The notes below the pieces were generated by a model. It was not told the DNA's origin. It saw only the letters and a list, made by a program, of their open reading frames with translations, and made no database searches. 64,000 nt of DNA, taken from Methylosinus sp. H3A (GTDB taxonomy: Bacteria > Pseudomonadota > Alphaproteobacteria > Rhizobiales > Beijerinckiaceae). The translations under genes and the position numbers were made by a program. Numbering within the stretch: the first letter of the stretch is position 1; each line of letters starts with the position of its first letter. This document shows, in pieces, positions 55,811 to 64,000 of this stretch. Location: NCBI RefSeq assembly GCF_015709455.1, contig NZ_JADNQW010000005.1, forward strand, positions 248,001 through 312,000, given 5' to 3'.

Positions 55811-56860
55811 TCAGATATATTTCGACAGCGTCAGCTGTTGAATCTTTCCGGTCAGCGTATACGAGGTCTCGAGCTGAGTGGTGAGATTGTTCAGCCGCGT
55901 CGAGGCCTCGAAAGGATCGACATTTTCGAGAGAGCCGATCTGCGTCGCGATCATATCGCGTTGCGCCGAAAGCGCTTCGTTCGCATCTGAAACGCCGTTC
56001 TGCATCACGCCGACCTTTGCTCGCAGCGTCGTCAACCCCGATATCGCATCAGACATTGTCGCCGATGCAGTCTTGAGAATCTGTTGATAGGCGGAGTCGC
56101 TCAGCGATTCGGCGCCGAGATCGGCGACCATCGTATAGGCTTGCGCGAGCTGCCGGAGCGCCGCTTCATTCGCGGAGACCGAGGTATCGGAGGTCTGCGA
56201 CAAGGAAATTCGATTAGTCGTCGTTTCATCCGTCGCGCTCGACCAGTCGCTGCCCCAGCCCGTCGCGGAGAACAGATCGGCGAATGATCCAGACAGGAAA
56301 GTCTGCATCTGCTGGTCGGTTATGGACGTATTCCCGGAATCTCCCTGCGCTGTCCCGAAGGTGCTGAAGAACGCCTGATCGACAGCCTGCTTGGCCGCCG
56401 ACGGAGGATTGGAGAAATAATCGGCCAGCGGCGCGACGCCCGTGTTCACGCCGCCAAAGAGGTGTACGCCGTCGACGCTGGTGTCGAGCGCCGAAATCAA
56501 CGACTTCAATCCGGTCTCCGCATAGCCGCGAATGGCGCCCGGATCGCTGCCCGCCCCAGACTGCGCGCTGATCAACGTCTGCAAGAATTCCTGCGCCGTG
56601 CTCGCAAGCGAGCCCAACGCCGTATCCGTCGCGCTCAGGCGCGCGGTGACGATATTGTTGCTCGCGGCGAGCGCTGCGAGATCGTCGGCATGAAAGCCGT
56701 AGGAATAGTCCTGCTGAATTGCGGCCCCGAGGCCGAGTCCGAGATCGGCTATGCGCCCGGTGGAGACCTCGGACTGAGCCTTCGACAGTTGCGTTTGAAC
56801 GTCGAGAACGGATCGTCGGAGCGCATTGGTGAGCGACTGGGTCGAAGTGATCGAGACCAT
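55811..56860 (-). CDS. flgL: Hook-filament junction protein FlgL
   Basis: The 349-residue flagellin-like protein has QTQLSKAQSEVSTGRIADLGLGLG near the N-terminus and FEASTRLNNLTTQLETSYTLTGKIQQLTLSKYI at the end. It joins hook to filament with FlgK, encoded next upstream. Confidence 0.93.
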   Translation of the reverse strand: MVSITSTQSLTNALRRSVLDVQTQLSKAQSEVSTGRIADLGLGLGAAIQQDYSYGFHADDLAALAASNNIVTARLSATDTALGSLASTAQEFLQTLISAQSGAGSDPGAIRGYAETGLKSLISALDTSVDGVHLFGGVNTGVAPLADYFSNPPSAAKQAVDQAFFSTFGTAQGDSGNTSITDQQMQTFLSGSFADLFSATGWGSDWSSATDETTTNRISLSQTSDTSVSANEAALRQLAQAYTMVADLGAESLSDSAYQQILKTASATMSDAISGLTTLRAKVGVMQNGVSDANEALSAQRDMIATQIGSLENVDPFEASTRLNNLTTQLETSYTLTGKIQQLTLSKYI

Positions 56861-56875
56861 TTGTCCGTCCGTCCG

Positions 56876-58363
56876 TCAGAGCGCCTGGAAAAGCGCGGTA
56901 TACATAGCGTCGATCGCCGCAATGAGCTTCGCCGAGGCTTGATAGGAGTTTTCGAGGTCGAGCATTTTCGACATCTGCTCGTCGAGATTGACGCCCGTCG
57001 CATTCGAGAGCGCATCGGTGGTCTGGGACAGCAGCGTCGACTGATAGGACTCGGTTTCCGTGGCCTGCTGGCGCTGCGCCTCGAACCATCCGAGGGACGA
57101 CGTCGTATAATCCATCAGAGAGGCGCTGGAGCCGAGGCCGGCGGAAGGATCGAAACTCTGCGACGTCGTGAAGGAGGCGACAAGCTGGTTTATGCGATCC
57201 GTGAACCCGGCGGCGCCCGTCGTGTTATAGCTATAGGCGGAATTGGTCGGGTCGGAAATTCCGCCGTCGCGCAGGCGATCGAGATCGCCGCCCTGGCTCG
57301 GATCGGCATTGGGATTGACGATGATCTGACCGGCAAGTCCAGGAACGACGCTGGCCCCGGGCACGGAGGTCGCTCCAGCATAGGTGAACAATCCCGGCGC
57401 CGCGGTGCCCAATCCCGACTGATCTGTTTCGGCGAAGGCGGCGATCAGCCCGCGCGCAGTCTCGTCCAGCTGATTCTGATATTGAGGAGCCACCACGTCT
57501 CGAAGCTGAGTGAGGCCCTGCAATTTGCCGGATTGGATGGCCATGGAGGCGGAAGCGCCCGTCACTGGAACGCCATCCACATAGACTGCGTTTCCAGTGG
57601 TCGACGCAGTATAGGAGCTGGTCGCCTGAAATGTGACGGCGCGCGGCGATGTCTCGAATAGCGTCGCGCCGCCATCGGCGTAGATCACCATGTCATTGTT
57701 GGCGCGCGTGACCGTGGTGACGCCGATTTCGGAAGAGAGTGATTTGAGCAGAGCGTCGCGCTGATCGAGCGCGGAGGTCACGTCGCGTCCGGTCTGCGTG
57801 CCCGCGACGATCTCTGAATTCACCTGCTGGAATTGTGTGAGAATCGAGTTGATGTTGGCGACGGAAGAGGCGATTTCTCCGTCGGCCTGCGCGCGCAGCT
57901 GTTGCACAGTCGCATCGGCGGTGTTGAGCGCCTGCGCCACCGCCTTGGCGCTCGAGAGAACGGTCTGCGCGACAGTCGTATCGGAAGGCGAGGCGCTATA
58001 GCTTTGTAGCGCGCTCTTGAGCGCGGAGAGTAGCGCCGCCGGCGATCGGTTGGTGGATGTGTCGGTCGCTGAGCCGGACGAGAGGCCGAGAGCCTGATCG
58101 ATCTGATCGAATCCAGACGACAGCGCCGCGGCCGCCGCTTGCGTGGCGGACGCCTGCAGGGAATTTTGGAAAAGCGCGGCGTTGGTCGCTCGCGCCACAC
58201 CGTCGATCTGCGCTGCGCCGTTGGAACTCGTCGAGACGAGCGCCGTTTTCGTCGCATAGCCGGAAACATTCACTCCGGCTATGTTGCGCGAAACGACATT
58301 TATTTGAGCGGCGATCGTTCCGAGCGACTGATTGGCGATCGCTCCGGCATTAGTGAGTGACAT
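56876..58363 (-). CDS. flgK: Hook-filament junction protein FlgK
   Basis: The 495-residue protein has the axial N-terminus LGTIAAQINVVSRNIAGVNVSGYATKTALV and C-terminus VNLDEQMSKMLDLENSYQASAKLIAAIDAMYTALFQAL. It lies between flgE and flgL, the usual order. Confidence 0.95.
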   Translation of the reverse strand: MSLTNAGAIANQSLGTIAAQINVVSRNIAGVNVSGYATKTALVSTSSNGAAQIDGVARATNAALFQNSLQASATQAAAAALSSGFDQIDQALGLSSGSATDTSTNRSPAALLSALKSALQSYSASPSDTTVAQTVLSSAKAVAQALNTADATVQQLRAQADGEIASSVANINSILTQFQQVNSEIVAGTQTGRDVTSALDQRDALLKSLSSEIGVTTVTRANNDMVIYADGGATLFETSPRAVTFQATSSYTASTTGNAVYVDGVPVTGASASMAIQSGKLQGLTQLRDVVAPQYQNQLDETARGLIAAFAETDQSGLGTAAPGLFTYAGATSVPGASVVPGLAGQIIVNPNADPSQGGDLDRLRDGGISDPTNSAYSYNTTGAAGFTDRINQLVASFTTSQSFDPSAGLGSSASLMDYTTSSLGWFEAQRQQATETESYQSTLLSQTTDALSNATGVNLDEQMSKMLDLENSYQASAKLIAAIDAMYTALFQAL

Positions 58364-58387
58364 GGCGACCGCCCATCAATAGTTCGC

Positions 58388-59626
58388 TTACTTCAGATTG
58401 TTCAGCACTTGCATCACTTCGGACGCGACCTGGAACACTTGGCTGTTCGCGGTGAAGGAGCGTTGGGCGACAATCATGTTCGACAATTGAGTTGCGAGAT
58501 CGACCGTCGAACCCTCGAGCTGATCCGAGGCGATTGCGCCCATGCTTCCGGAATTCGCGTCGCCGAGATAGGCGGCGCCAGATTCCTTGGTGACGGCGAA
58601 TGTGTTGCCGGAGAGCGCTTGCAAATTGGTCGGGCTCGCCACCGTGCCGAGCGGGATCTTGTAGGCCGACACAGTCTGCTTATTGCCGAGCACATAACTC
58701 AGCGTGCCGTCCTTGTCGATGCTGACGCTGCTGACCTGGGAAGCTGCATTGCCGTTGATCGTCGGATTGGAGACCGAGAAAGACGACCCGAGCTGCGTCA
58801 ATCCGGTGAGATCGAGCGTGAGCGTGGAGCCATTGGGCACTGCGATCGAAGCGCTGGAGCCGCTCGTGATGCTGCCGTCAGTGGCCGAGAATGTCAGGGA
58901 CTGCGTCGTGAGCGCGCCGGACGAATAAGGGAAGCCGCCATTGGTCGCGGTCGAAGCGTCGAAGACCGACGCTTCCCAAGTGTTTGACGACGTCTTGGAA
59001 AAGTAGACGTCGAGCGTCACCGGATTGCCCAGATTGTCGTAGGCAGTGACGGATGTCTTCTTGGAATAGGTCGACGTCGACGCATTTGCGGAGGGAAGGT
59101 CCGCGGCCGCTATCGTCGCGGCGGTGGACGGAAGATTGGCTGTCAGCGAGCCTTCGGTGGAGGGGTTGCCGATTTCCTTGCCATAGGGAATGGTGATCGC
59201 TTGGAGACCCGACGGATCGGTAGGCGCGGCGGCGGCGGAAGAGCTGTAGCCCATGAGATAGTAGCCGGCCGTGTTGACGAGTCGGCCTTGCGTATCTCGA
59301 AGGAAGGAGCCCGCGCGAGTCAGATAGGTGTTGCCGGTCGAATCGGCGACGACGAAAAAACCGTCGCCTTGAATGGCGAGGTCCGTGGCCGACGTCGTGT
59401 TGAGCGTGGTGCCGGATTTGGTGACCTCGATGACATTGCTCGCGGCGACGCCGCCATCGGCATCGTTGCCGCCTTGAAAGCTCGTCAAGAGGGTCTGAAA
59501 ATGCGTGGTGGCTTCTTTATAGCCGACCGTGTTCGAATTCGAGATGTTTTCCGCGACCGCGCTGAGCGCCGTGGTCTGCGCCGACATGCCCATCACCGAC
59601 GTGTTGAAAAGCGCGCTCGCCGTCAT
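58388..59626 (-). CDS. flgE: Flagellar hook protein FlgE
   Basis: The 412-residue hook protein has MGMSAQTTALSAVAENISNSNTVGYKEATTHF at the N-terminus, LAIQGDGFFVVADSTGNTYLTRAGSF next, and DLATQLSNMIVAQRSFTANSQVFQVASEVMQVLNNLK at the end. GAAGGAACC precedes the ATG at 59626. It leads the long flgE-to-49573 operon. Confidence 0.96.
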   Translation of the reverse strand: MTASALFNTSVMGMSAQTTALSAVAENISNSNTVGYKEATTHFQTLLTSFQGGNDADGGVAASNVIEVTKSGTTLNTTSATDLAIQGDGFFVVADSTGNTYLTRAGSFLRDTQGRLVNTAGYYLMGYSSSAAAAPTDPSGLQAITIPYGKEIGNPSTEGSLTANLPSTAATIAAADLPSANASTSTYSKKTSVTAYDNLGNPVTLDVYFSKTSSNTWEASVFDASTATNGGFPYSSGALTTQSLTFSATDGSITSGSSASIAVPNGSTLTLDLTGLTQLGSSFSVSNPTINGNAASQVSSVSIDKDGTLSYVLGNKQTVSAYKIPLGTVASPTNLQALSGNTFAVTKESGAAYLGDANSGSMGAIASDQLEGSTVDLATQLSNMIVAQRSFTANSQVFQVASEVMQVLNNLK

Positions 59627-59826
59627 CTGTGGTTCCTTCATATCCGTGAGACTGGGGGATTAGAAGTCTCAAAGCTTGCGTGAGGCTGTCGGCTGCGCGC
59701 GAATGGGGCTTACGATGAAAACGGTTAACCTTGAAATAATCTCGTTCTCATATCTTACGCCTGCCGACGCGATGTTCGTGTTTTCGAGATTGGTCGGCGC
59801 AACCTGTCGATAGAGGGGCGTTCGCG

Positions 59827-60288
59827 TTGACGAGACGAGATCGGATCAAGCCGCTGCTGCATGGAACGAAAGCCAGAGACATCGGCGCGGGCGCCTGGAT
59901 CCGCTCGGTCGCCTCGCGAATGCTTCCACGCGAGGGCGTCGTCACCTATTCGGTCGTCGTCGAAGCGCCATCGTCCGCCGTCGAACGTCGACGTGAGGCG
60001 AGACGACCTGTGCATCTGCAATCAGGCAAGATTCTCGACGGCGGTGAGCGGTTTCTGACCGAGTTTATATATAAAAACCGCACCCAAGGCGGCATCAGGC
60101 TGCGATTGGCGCAACGCATGCCGCTCCCACGATCGATCCTTCTCTACGACGATCAACAGGGAGCGCTACTGGCCGCGAATGTAATATGGCAGAACGGCGT
60201 CGACGCCGGTTGCCGAATGAAGGGCCGCTGGCCGCACAATGAGAAATTGCTCCTGCGCATGGGCGGCCCGTACTATGCGGTTCAATGA
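59827..60288 (+). CDS. PilZ-domain protein
   Basis: The 153-residue protein has a PilZ-type region: RxxxR in VERRREARRPVHL, then FIYKNRTQGGIRLRLAQRMPLPRSILLYDD. PilZ domains bind cyclic di-GMP and often slow flagellar motors. The second motif is looser than the consensus, so ligand binding is uncertain. The TTG start is preferred because GAGGGG lies 8 bases upstream. It is divergent from flgE. Confidence 0.65.
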   Translation: MTRRDRIKPLLHGTKARDIGAGAWIRSVASRMLPREGVVTYSVVVEAPSSAVERRREARRPVHLQSGKILDGGERFLTEFIYKNRTQGGIRLRLAQRMPLPRSILLYDDQQGALLAANVIWQNGVDAGCRMKGRWPHNEKLLLRMGGPYYAVQ

Positions 60289-60369
60289 GTAGCGAGGAGT
60301 CGACGCAAGGCTCGCACCAGATTTGATTACTAATTTCTTAACGACCCGCCGTTCCTGGGAGACCTCCAT

Positions 60370-60633
60370 ATGCATCCGATCAATGAATTGAAGCAACTTC
60401 GCGAGCAGATGATCGAACAGCTCACTCAGATACCCGAGTATCAGGCGTTGAAAGCCATGGAGCGATTCATCGGCGAACTGTCCAGCATATATGAGAGCTC
60501 GAGCGCTCCGGCGCAGAACGATGGTCCTCTTCACAAGCCCACAGTGGCGGCGCTCGACAATCGGCATAAGAGCGATCTCGGAGCCTCGTCTCCGCGCGTC
60601 ACTCCGTATATTCCGGCGCATCGCGTCGCTTGA
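60370..60633 (+). CDS. Small hypothetical protein
   Basis: The 87-residue protein is not recognised. The N-terminal half is helical (INELKQLREQMIEQLTQIPEYQALKAMERFIGEL) and the rest is polar. It starts 81 bases after the PilZ gene with GGGAGA upstream. Confidence 0.5.
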   Translation: MHPINELKQLREQMIEQLTQIPEYQALKAMERFIGELSSIYESSSAPAQNDGPLHKPTVAALDNRHKSDLGASSPRVTPYIPAHRVA

Positions 60634-61021
60634 TCTGGTCGATGGAGTGATGCGTCGATTGTCGGCGCAGCGGCGTGTCCGATATCTCGAATCACGGCGT
60701 CCGCCCTCGGCGGACGCCCCATGCCCCGCTAATGAAGATTTAACCGCCCACCGCTAGGCTGAAAGCATATCGGGTTGACCGCACGCGATTGGACGGCGGT
60801 TAAAAGCATGAAGCTGCCTCGATATGCCGGCGATCCGGTATGTCCCCGTCGGGGGGCGCCTCCTTCCGCACTGTCAGTCGAACCAGCGTGCCGCCGCTCT
60901 TTGCACAGGAGCCGCGCGCATGCGACGAGGCCTCTCGTCCTTTTCGCCTGTCTGAGCGATCGTCAGGTCCCTCGCTGCGGCGGAGCCCGGTCGTCTTTAC
61001 ATCAGCAGCGAGGGCAGAGCG
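60634..61021. other. Intergenic region before the chemotaxis operon
   Basis: No credible gene is seen in these 388 bases. A perfect 10-bp stem (GGCGTCCGCC with its complement, 3-base loop) lies at 60696-60718 and may end the preceding transcript, though no U-tract follows. The MCP promoter should lie in the right half. Confidence 0.45.
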
Positions 61022-62500
61022 GTGAAATTCTACGCGACACTTCTTCCGCCCGTTATCGGGATCGCGATCGGACCTCTCGTTCTGTTGGGACCACGCGTGC
61101 TGCAGGGCGGCGCGACGTTCGACCCCGTTTGGGGAGCCGCCGGAGCGAGCATCGCCCTTCTGAGCGCCGTAGCTGCTTATCGCGCGATCACGAGCCGCGT
61201 GTCGCGCCCGACTGCGACGCTCGTCTCGACGCTCGAGCGCATTCGCAGCGGCGATTTCGAGACGCCAGTCGCGGGCTGCGGCAAGTGCGGCGAGCTCGAG
61301 ACAGCCTTCGATGCGCTGGAGAAGCTTCGGGCCGCGCTGCAGAGCGAAGCGCGTCACCGAGCTGACGCGCAGATCGCCGAGCAGCGGGCGACCGATGAAC
61401 GCCGCGCCGCGCGCGACGCCGAGTCTCGCGGCTATATCGAGGCGCATGAATTCTTCATGAGATCCTTCACCGAAGGTCTCGAGCGCCTCGCCGCCGGCAA
61501 TCTCAAGCATCGACTGAACGATCCCTTCTCGACGGATTACGAGAAGATCCGCCATTGCTACAATATGGCGATCGACAAGCTGCGCGGCGCTTTCGCGGAC
61601 ATTATCGGCCATATCGACGGACTGACCTCGCGGACGCGGGAGATCGCCGGCGCCGCCGACGCGCTCGCGCAGCGCACGGAACAACAAGCGGCGAGCCTCG
61701 AGCAAACCTCCGCGGCGCTCGAAGAGATCACCTCGACCGTCCACAAGACGTCGGACGGCGCGCAGCGCGCCGCAGGCGTGGTCTCGGAAGCGCAGGCCGA
61801 CGCCACGCGCAGCAGCGAGATCGTGCGCAATGCGATCGAGGCGATGGGACGGATCGAGACCTCGTCCCGCCAGATCGGCCAGATCATCGGCGTGATCGAC
61901 GAGATCGCCTTCCAAACCAACCTTCTCGCGTTGAACGCCGGCGTCGAGGCGGCGCGCGCGGGCGAAGCGGGACGCGGCTTCGCCGTCGTGGCGTCCGAGG
62001 TGCGCGCGCTCGCGCAGCGCTCCGCGGAAGCCGCGCGCGAAATCAAGAGTTTGATTTCGACGTCCTCCTCGCAAGTCGAAGATGGCGTGGCCCTCGTCGC
62101 GCAGACCGGCAAGTCGCTCGATCGAATTGTCGATCAGGTGGTGGAGGCGAACAAGGTCGTCGTCGAGATCGCCAATGGCGCGCGTGAGCAGGCGACGGGC
62201 CTCGCCGAAGTCAATACGGCCGTCGCGCAAATGGATCAGTTCACGCAGCAGAACGCCGCCATGGTCGAAGAGACGACGGCGGCGAGCCATGGGCTGAAAA
62301 GCGACATAGAGCGGCTCTCGATGTCCGTCGACGCCTTCGATCTCGGCGAGCGGCCGGAAGTCGTGGCGTCGGCCGGCAAGCGGACGAAGCCGCCATCGAC
62401 GACAAAGGCGCCGCAGCAGCAGCGGCGCGTCACGACGCGCGGCGGAGCGCTTGCGAAGGAGCAGGTCGCGCGGATCGAAGAGGGCTGGGAGGAGTTCTGA
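61022..62500 (+). CDS. Methyl-accepting chemotaxis protein
   Basis: The 492-residue receptor has two N-terminal hydrophobic segments with a very short loop, so no large periplasmic sensor. HAMP-like helices follow, with CGKC in the first. The signalling hairpin is GVIDEIAFQTNLLALNAGVEAARAGEAGRGFAVVASEVRALAQRSAEAAREI. The C-terminus ends GWEEF, like the CheR/CheB docking pentapeptide. A GTG start with GAGGG upstream is used. Confidence 0.92.
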   Translation: MKFYATLLPPVIGIAIGPLVLLGPRVLQGGATFDPVWGAAGASIALLSAVAAYRAITSRVSRPTATLVSTLERIRSGDFETPVAGCGKCGELETAFDALEKLRAALQSEARHRADAQIAEQRATDERRAARDAESRGYIEAHEFFMRSFTEGLERLAAGNLKHRLNDPFSTDYEKIRHCYNMAIDKLRGAFADIIGHIDGLTSRTREIAGAADALAQRTEQQAASLEQTSAALEEITSTVHKTSDGAQRAAGVVSEAQADATRSSEIVRNAIEAMGRIETSSRQIGQIIGVIDEIAFQTNLLALNAGVEAARAGEAGRGFAVVASEVRALAQRSAEAAREIKSLISTSSSQVEDGVALVAQTGKSLDRIVDQVVEANKVVVEIANGAREQATGLAEVNTAVAQMDQFTQQNAAMVEETTAASHGLKSDIERLSMSVDAFDLGERPEVVASAGKRTKPPSTTKAPQQQRRVTTRGGALAKEQVARIEEGWEEF

Positions 62501-62502
62501 TC

Positions 62503-62973
62503 ATGGCCGAGACGATTTCCCGCGTGGCGACGAACGAGGCGAAGGAGTTCATCGCCTTTCATATCGGCGCGCAGACGTTCTGCATCGACATAATGGCGGT
62601 GCGTGAAATCCGCGGTTGGACTCCCGCGACGCCGCTGCCTCATTCGCCGAGCTTCGTGCGCGGTGTCATCAATCTTCGCGGCGCCGTGCTGCCGGTCATC
62701 GATCTCGCCACACGTCTCGGGCTCATGCAGAGCGAGCCCACGGCCCGCCATGCGGTCATCGTCGTGCAATCGGCCGGCCAGGTCGTCGGACTTCTCGTCG
62801 ACGCAGTGTCGAATATTCTAACGCTTACGCCTGACGCGATCCAGCCGACTCCCGAAGTCGCCTCGGACATCGCGCGGACCTTCGTGAAGGGCGTCGTCGC
62901 CGCGGGGGACGAGATGATCAGCGTGCTGACCATCCAAAATCTGCTGCCGGAGCCGGTTCTCGACGCGGCTTGA
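62503..62973 (+). CDS. cheW: Chemotaxis coupling protein CheW
   Basis: The 156-residue protein has the CheW fold: FIAFHIGAQTFCIDIMAVREIRGW, FVRGVINLRGAVLPVIDLATRLGL and GLLVDAVSNILTL. It links the receptor to CheA. It starts 2 bases after the MCP stop. Confidence 0.95.
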   Translation: MAETISRVATNEAKEFIAFHIGAQTFCIDIMAVREIRGWTPATPLPHSPSFVRGVINLRGAVLPVIDLATRLGLMQSEPTARHAVIVVQSAGQVVGLLVDAVSNILTLTPDAIQPTPEVASDIARTFVKGVVAAGDEMISVLTIQNLLPEPVLDAA

Positions 62974-63014
62974 GCGAAGCGACCTTTCTCCCGCAACGAG
63001 AATGAGATGAGCCG

Positions 63015-63293
63015 ATGGTCACTGTCCGTCTACCCGATATCCTCGACATTCGCGCGGCCCTTCCGCTCGCCACGGAGCTTCTGCATGCGCGCGGCAATCC
63101 TCTGACGATCGACGCTTCGAATGTCGCCAAGGTCGGCACACAATGCATTCAGGTGCTGCTGTCGGCGCATGCGACATGGACCACGGACGGATTGTCCCTG
63201 AATGTCGTCCATCCATCCGACACCCTCCTCGAGGCCCTGGATACGCTCGGCATTCCCTTCACCGAAATTTCCGAACAGGAAAGCGCGAAATGA
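63015..63293 (+). CDS. STAS-domain protein in the chemotaxis operon
   Basis: The 92-residue protein is a single STAS domain (LTIDASNVAKVGTQCIQVLLSAHATW). In canonical anti-sigma antagonists a Ser/Thr stands where TQC is read here. Similar small proteins lie at the same place in rhizobial che operons; their role is unclear. Its stop overlaps the cheY start as ATGA. Confidence 0.8.
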   Translation: MVTVRLPDILDIRAALPLATELLHARGNPLTIDASNVAKVGTQCIQVLLSAHATWTTDGLSLNVVHPSDTLLEALDTLGIPFTEISEQESAK

Positions 63294-63655
63294 GCAAGAC
63301 TATTCTGACCGTCGACGATTCCCGGACCATGCGCGAAATGTTGATGCTCGCGCTCTCCGAAGCGGGCTTCAGCGTCGTGCAGGCCGAAGACGGCGTGCAT
63401 GGACTCGAAGTTCTCGAGAAGGAGACGCCCGATGTCATCGTCACCGACATCAACATGCCCCGCATGGACGGCTTCGGATTCATCGAAGGCGTGCGTCGAC
63501 ACGAGAAGCATCGCGCAGTGCCGATCCTCGTGCTGACGACCGAGAGCGACGGCGAGAAAAAGGATCGCGCGCGCCGCGCCGGAGCCACGGGCTGGATCGT
63601 CAAGCCGTTCAACCCCGTGAAGCTCGTGGACGCCATTCGTCGCGTGGCCGTGTAA
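63290..63655 (+). CDS. cheY: Chemotaxis response regulator CheY
   Basis: The 121-residue single receiver domain has VDDSRTMREM, the phosphoacceptor Asp in VIVTDINMPRMDG, the Thr of LVLTTESDG and the Lys of WIVKPFNP. It binds the motor switch when phosphorylated by CheA. Confidence 0.95.
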   Translation: MSKTILTVDDSRTMREMLMLALSEAGFSVVQAEDGVHGLEVLEKETPDVIVTDINMPRMDGFGFIEGVRRHEKHRAVPILVLTTESDGEKKDRARRAGATGWIVKPFNPVKLVDAIRRVAV

Positions 63656-63674
63656 GCGTCGAAGGAGATCGCCC

Positions 63675-64000
63675 GTGGACCCGATGGCCGCCATCAAGCA
63701 GACATTCTTTCAAGAATGTGAGGAACAGCTCGTCGAGCTGGAGAGCGGACTGCTCAGAATGGAGGATGGCGACGACGATCTCGAGACCGTCAACGCCGTT
63801 TTTCGGGCCGTTCATTCGATCAAAGGGGGAGCGGGCGCATTCGGATTCGACGAGCTCGTCGAATTCGTCCATGTCTTCGAGACCACGCTCGATCTCATCA
63901 GATCCGCCAAGCTCGCCGCGACCCCGGCGGTGACCAAGACGCTGCTGCGCGCCTCGGACGTGCTCGCCGATCTCGTTCGCGCAGCGCGCGAAGGCGGCAG
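63675..64000 (+). CDS. cheA: Chemotaxis histidine kinase CheA, 5' part
   Basis: The gene runs off the window. About 108 residues are visible, all from the HPt domain: FFQECEEQLVELESGLLRME and the phosphorylated His in AVHSIKGGAGAFGF. A GTG start with AAGGAGAT 7 bases upstream is preferred; the ATG at 63684 is an alternative. Confidence 0.93.
   Translation, partial: MDPMAAIKQTFFQECEEQLVELESGLLRMEDGDDDLETVNAVFRAVHSIKGGAGAFGFDELVEFVHVFETTLDLIRSAKLAATPAVTKTLLRASDVLADLVRAAREGG

Overview
The window is GC-rich chromosomal DNA of an alphaproteobacterium, most likely order Hyphomicrobiales (Rhizobiales). The strongest evidence is a set of motility genes largely confined to that order: a Rem/FtcR-type regulator, MotC, MotE, FlbT, FlaF, and the layout motA-fliM-fliN-fliG back to back with flgF-fliI. 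A Met/His-rich outer-membrane protein beside an SmbP-like protein would suit a copper-handling methylotroph or methanotroph (Methylocystis/Methylosinus-like), but nothing in the window proves that assignment.

Region 1 (about 1-5.3 kb) is housekeeping DNA: an RlpA-like protein, a DoxX membrane protein, a RutE-like nitroreductase, a TPR protein, a cold-shock protein, an acyl carrier protein and ruvC-ruvA without ruvB. Two near-identical two-hairpin elements of about 107 bp lie 1.2 kb apart. Each supplies the stop codon of the minus-strand gene it abuts.

Region 2 (about 5.6-11 kb) is a more AT-rich, apparently acquired block. It holds a SAM methyltransferase, a secreted beta-helix protein broken by frameshifts and by an IS630-family insertion (TA duplication), and an intact IS256-family element with a 9-bp duplication. 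It is followed by an lldD-like gene with a frameshift in a C6 tract.

Region 3 (about 12.3-21.3 kb) returns to housekeeping DNA: ada, a NifU/IscU-like scaffold, folE, hisI, a patatin-like lipase, a CBS protein, a rhomboid protease and a PAS protein. It ends with a small group of probable metal-handling genes.

Region 4 (21.3-60.6 kb) is a nearly complete flagellar regulon. One operon runs motA-fliM-fliN-fliG-flhB-flgB-flgC-fliE-flgG-flgA-flgI, with flgF-fliI divergent from it. A second chain of stop/start overlaps is fliF-fliH-motB-motC-fliK, ending in a lytic transglycosylase. Upstream of it are two flagellin genes sharing a conserved leader, then motE-flgH-fliL-fliP. The regulator ftcR is divergent from motE. 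A long operon runs flgE-flgK-flgL-flaF-flbT-flgD-fliQ-flhA-fliR-fliJ-like-flgJ-like-flgN-like. FlhA, FlhB, FliP, FliQ and FliR are all present; FliO, FliD, FliS and FliA are not seen. FliK is unusually large at 1448 residues and carries a degenerate repeat of about 48 residues.

Region 5 (61 kb to the end) starts a chemotaxis operon: MCP, cheW, a STAS protein, cheY and cheA, the last cut by the window edge. Together regions 4 and 5 encode export apparatus, basal body, hook, filament, stator, switch and sensory control, plus several genes of unknown function placed among them.
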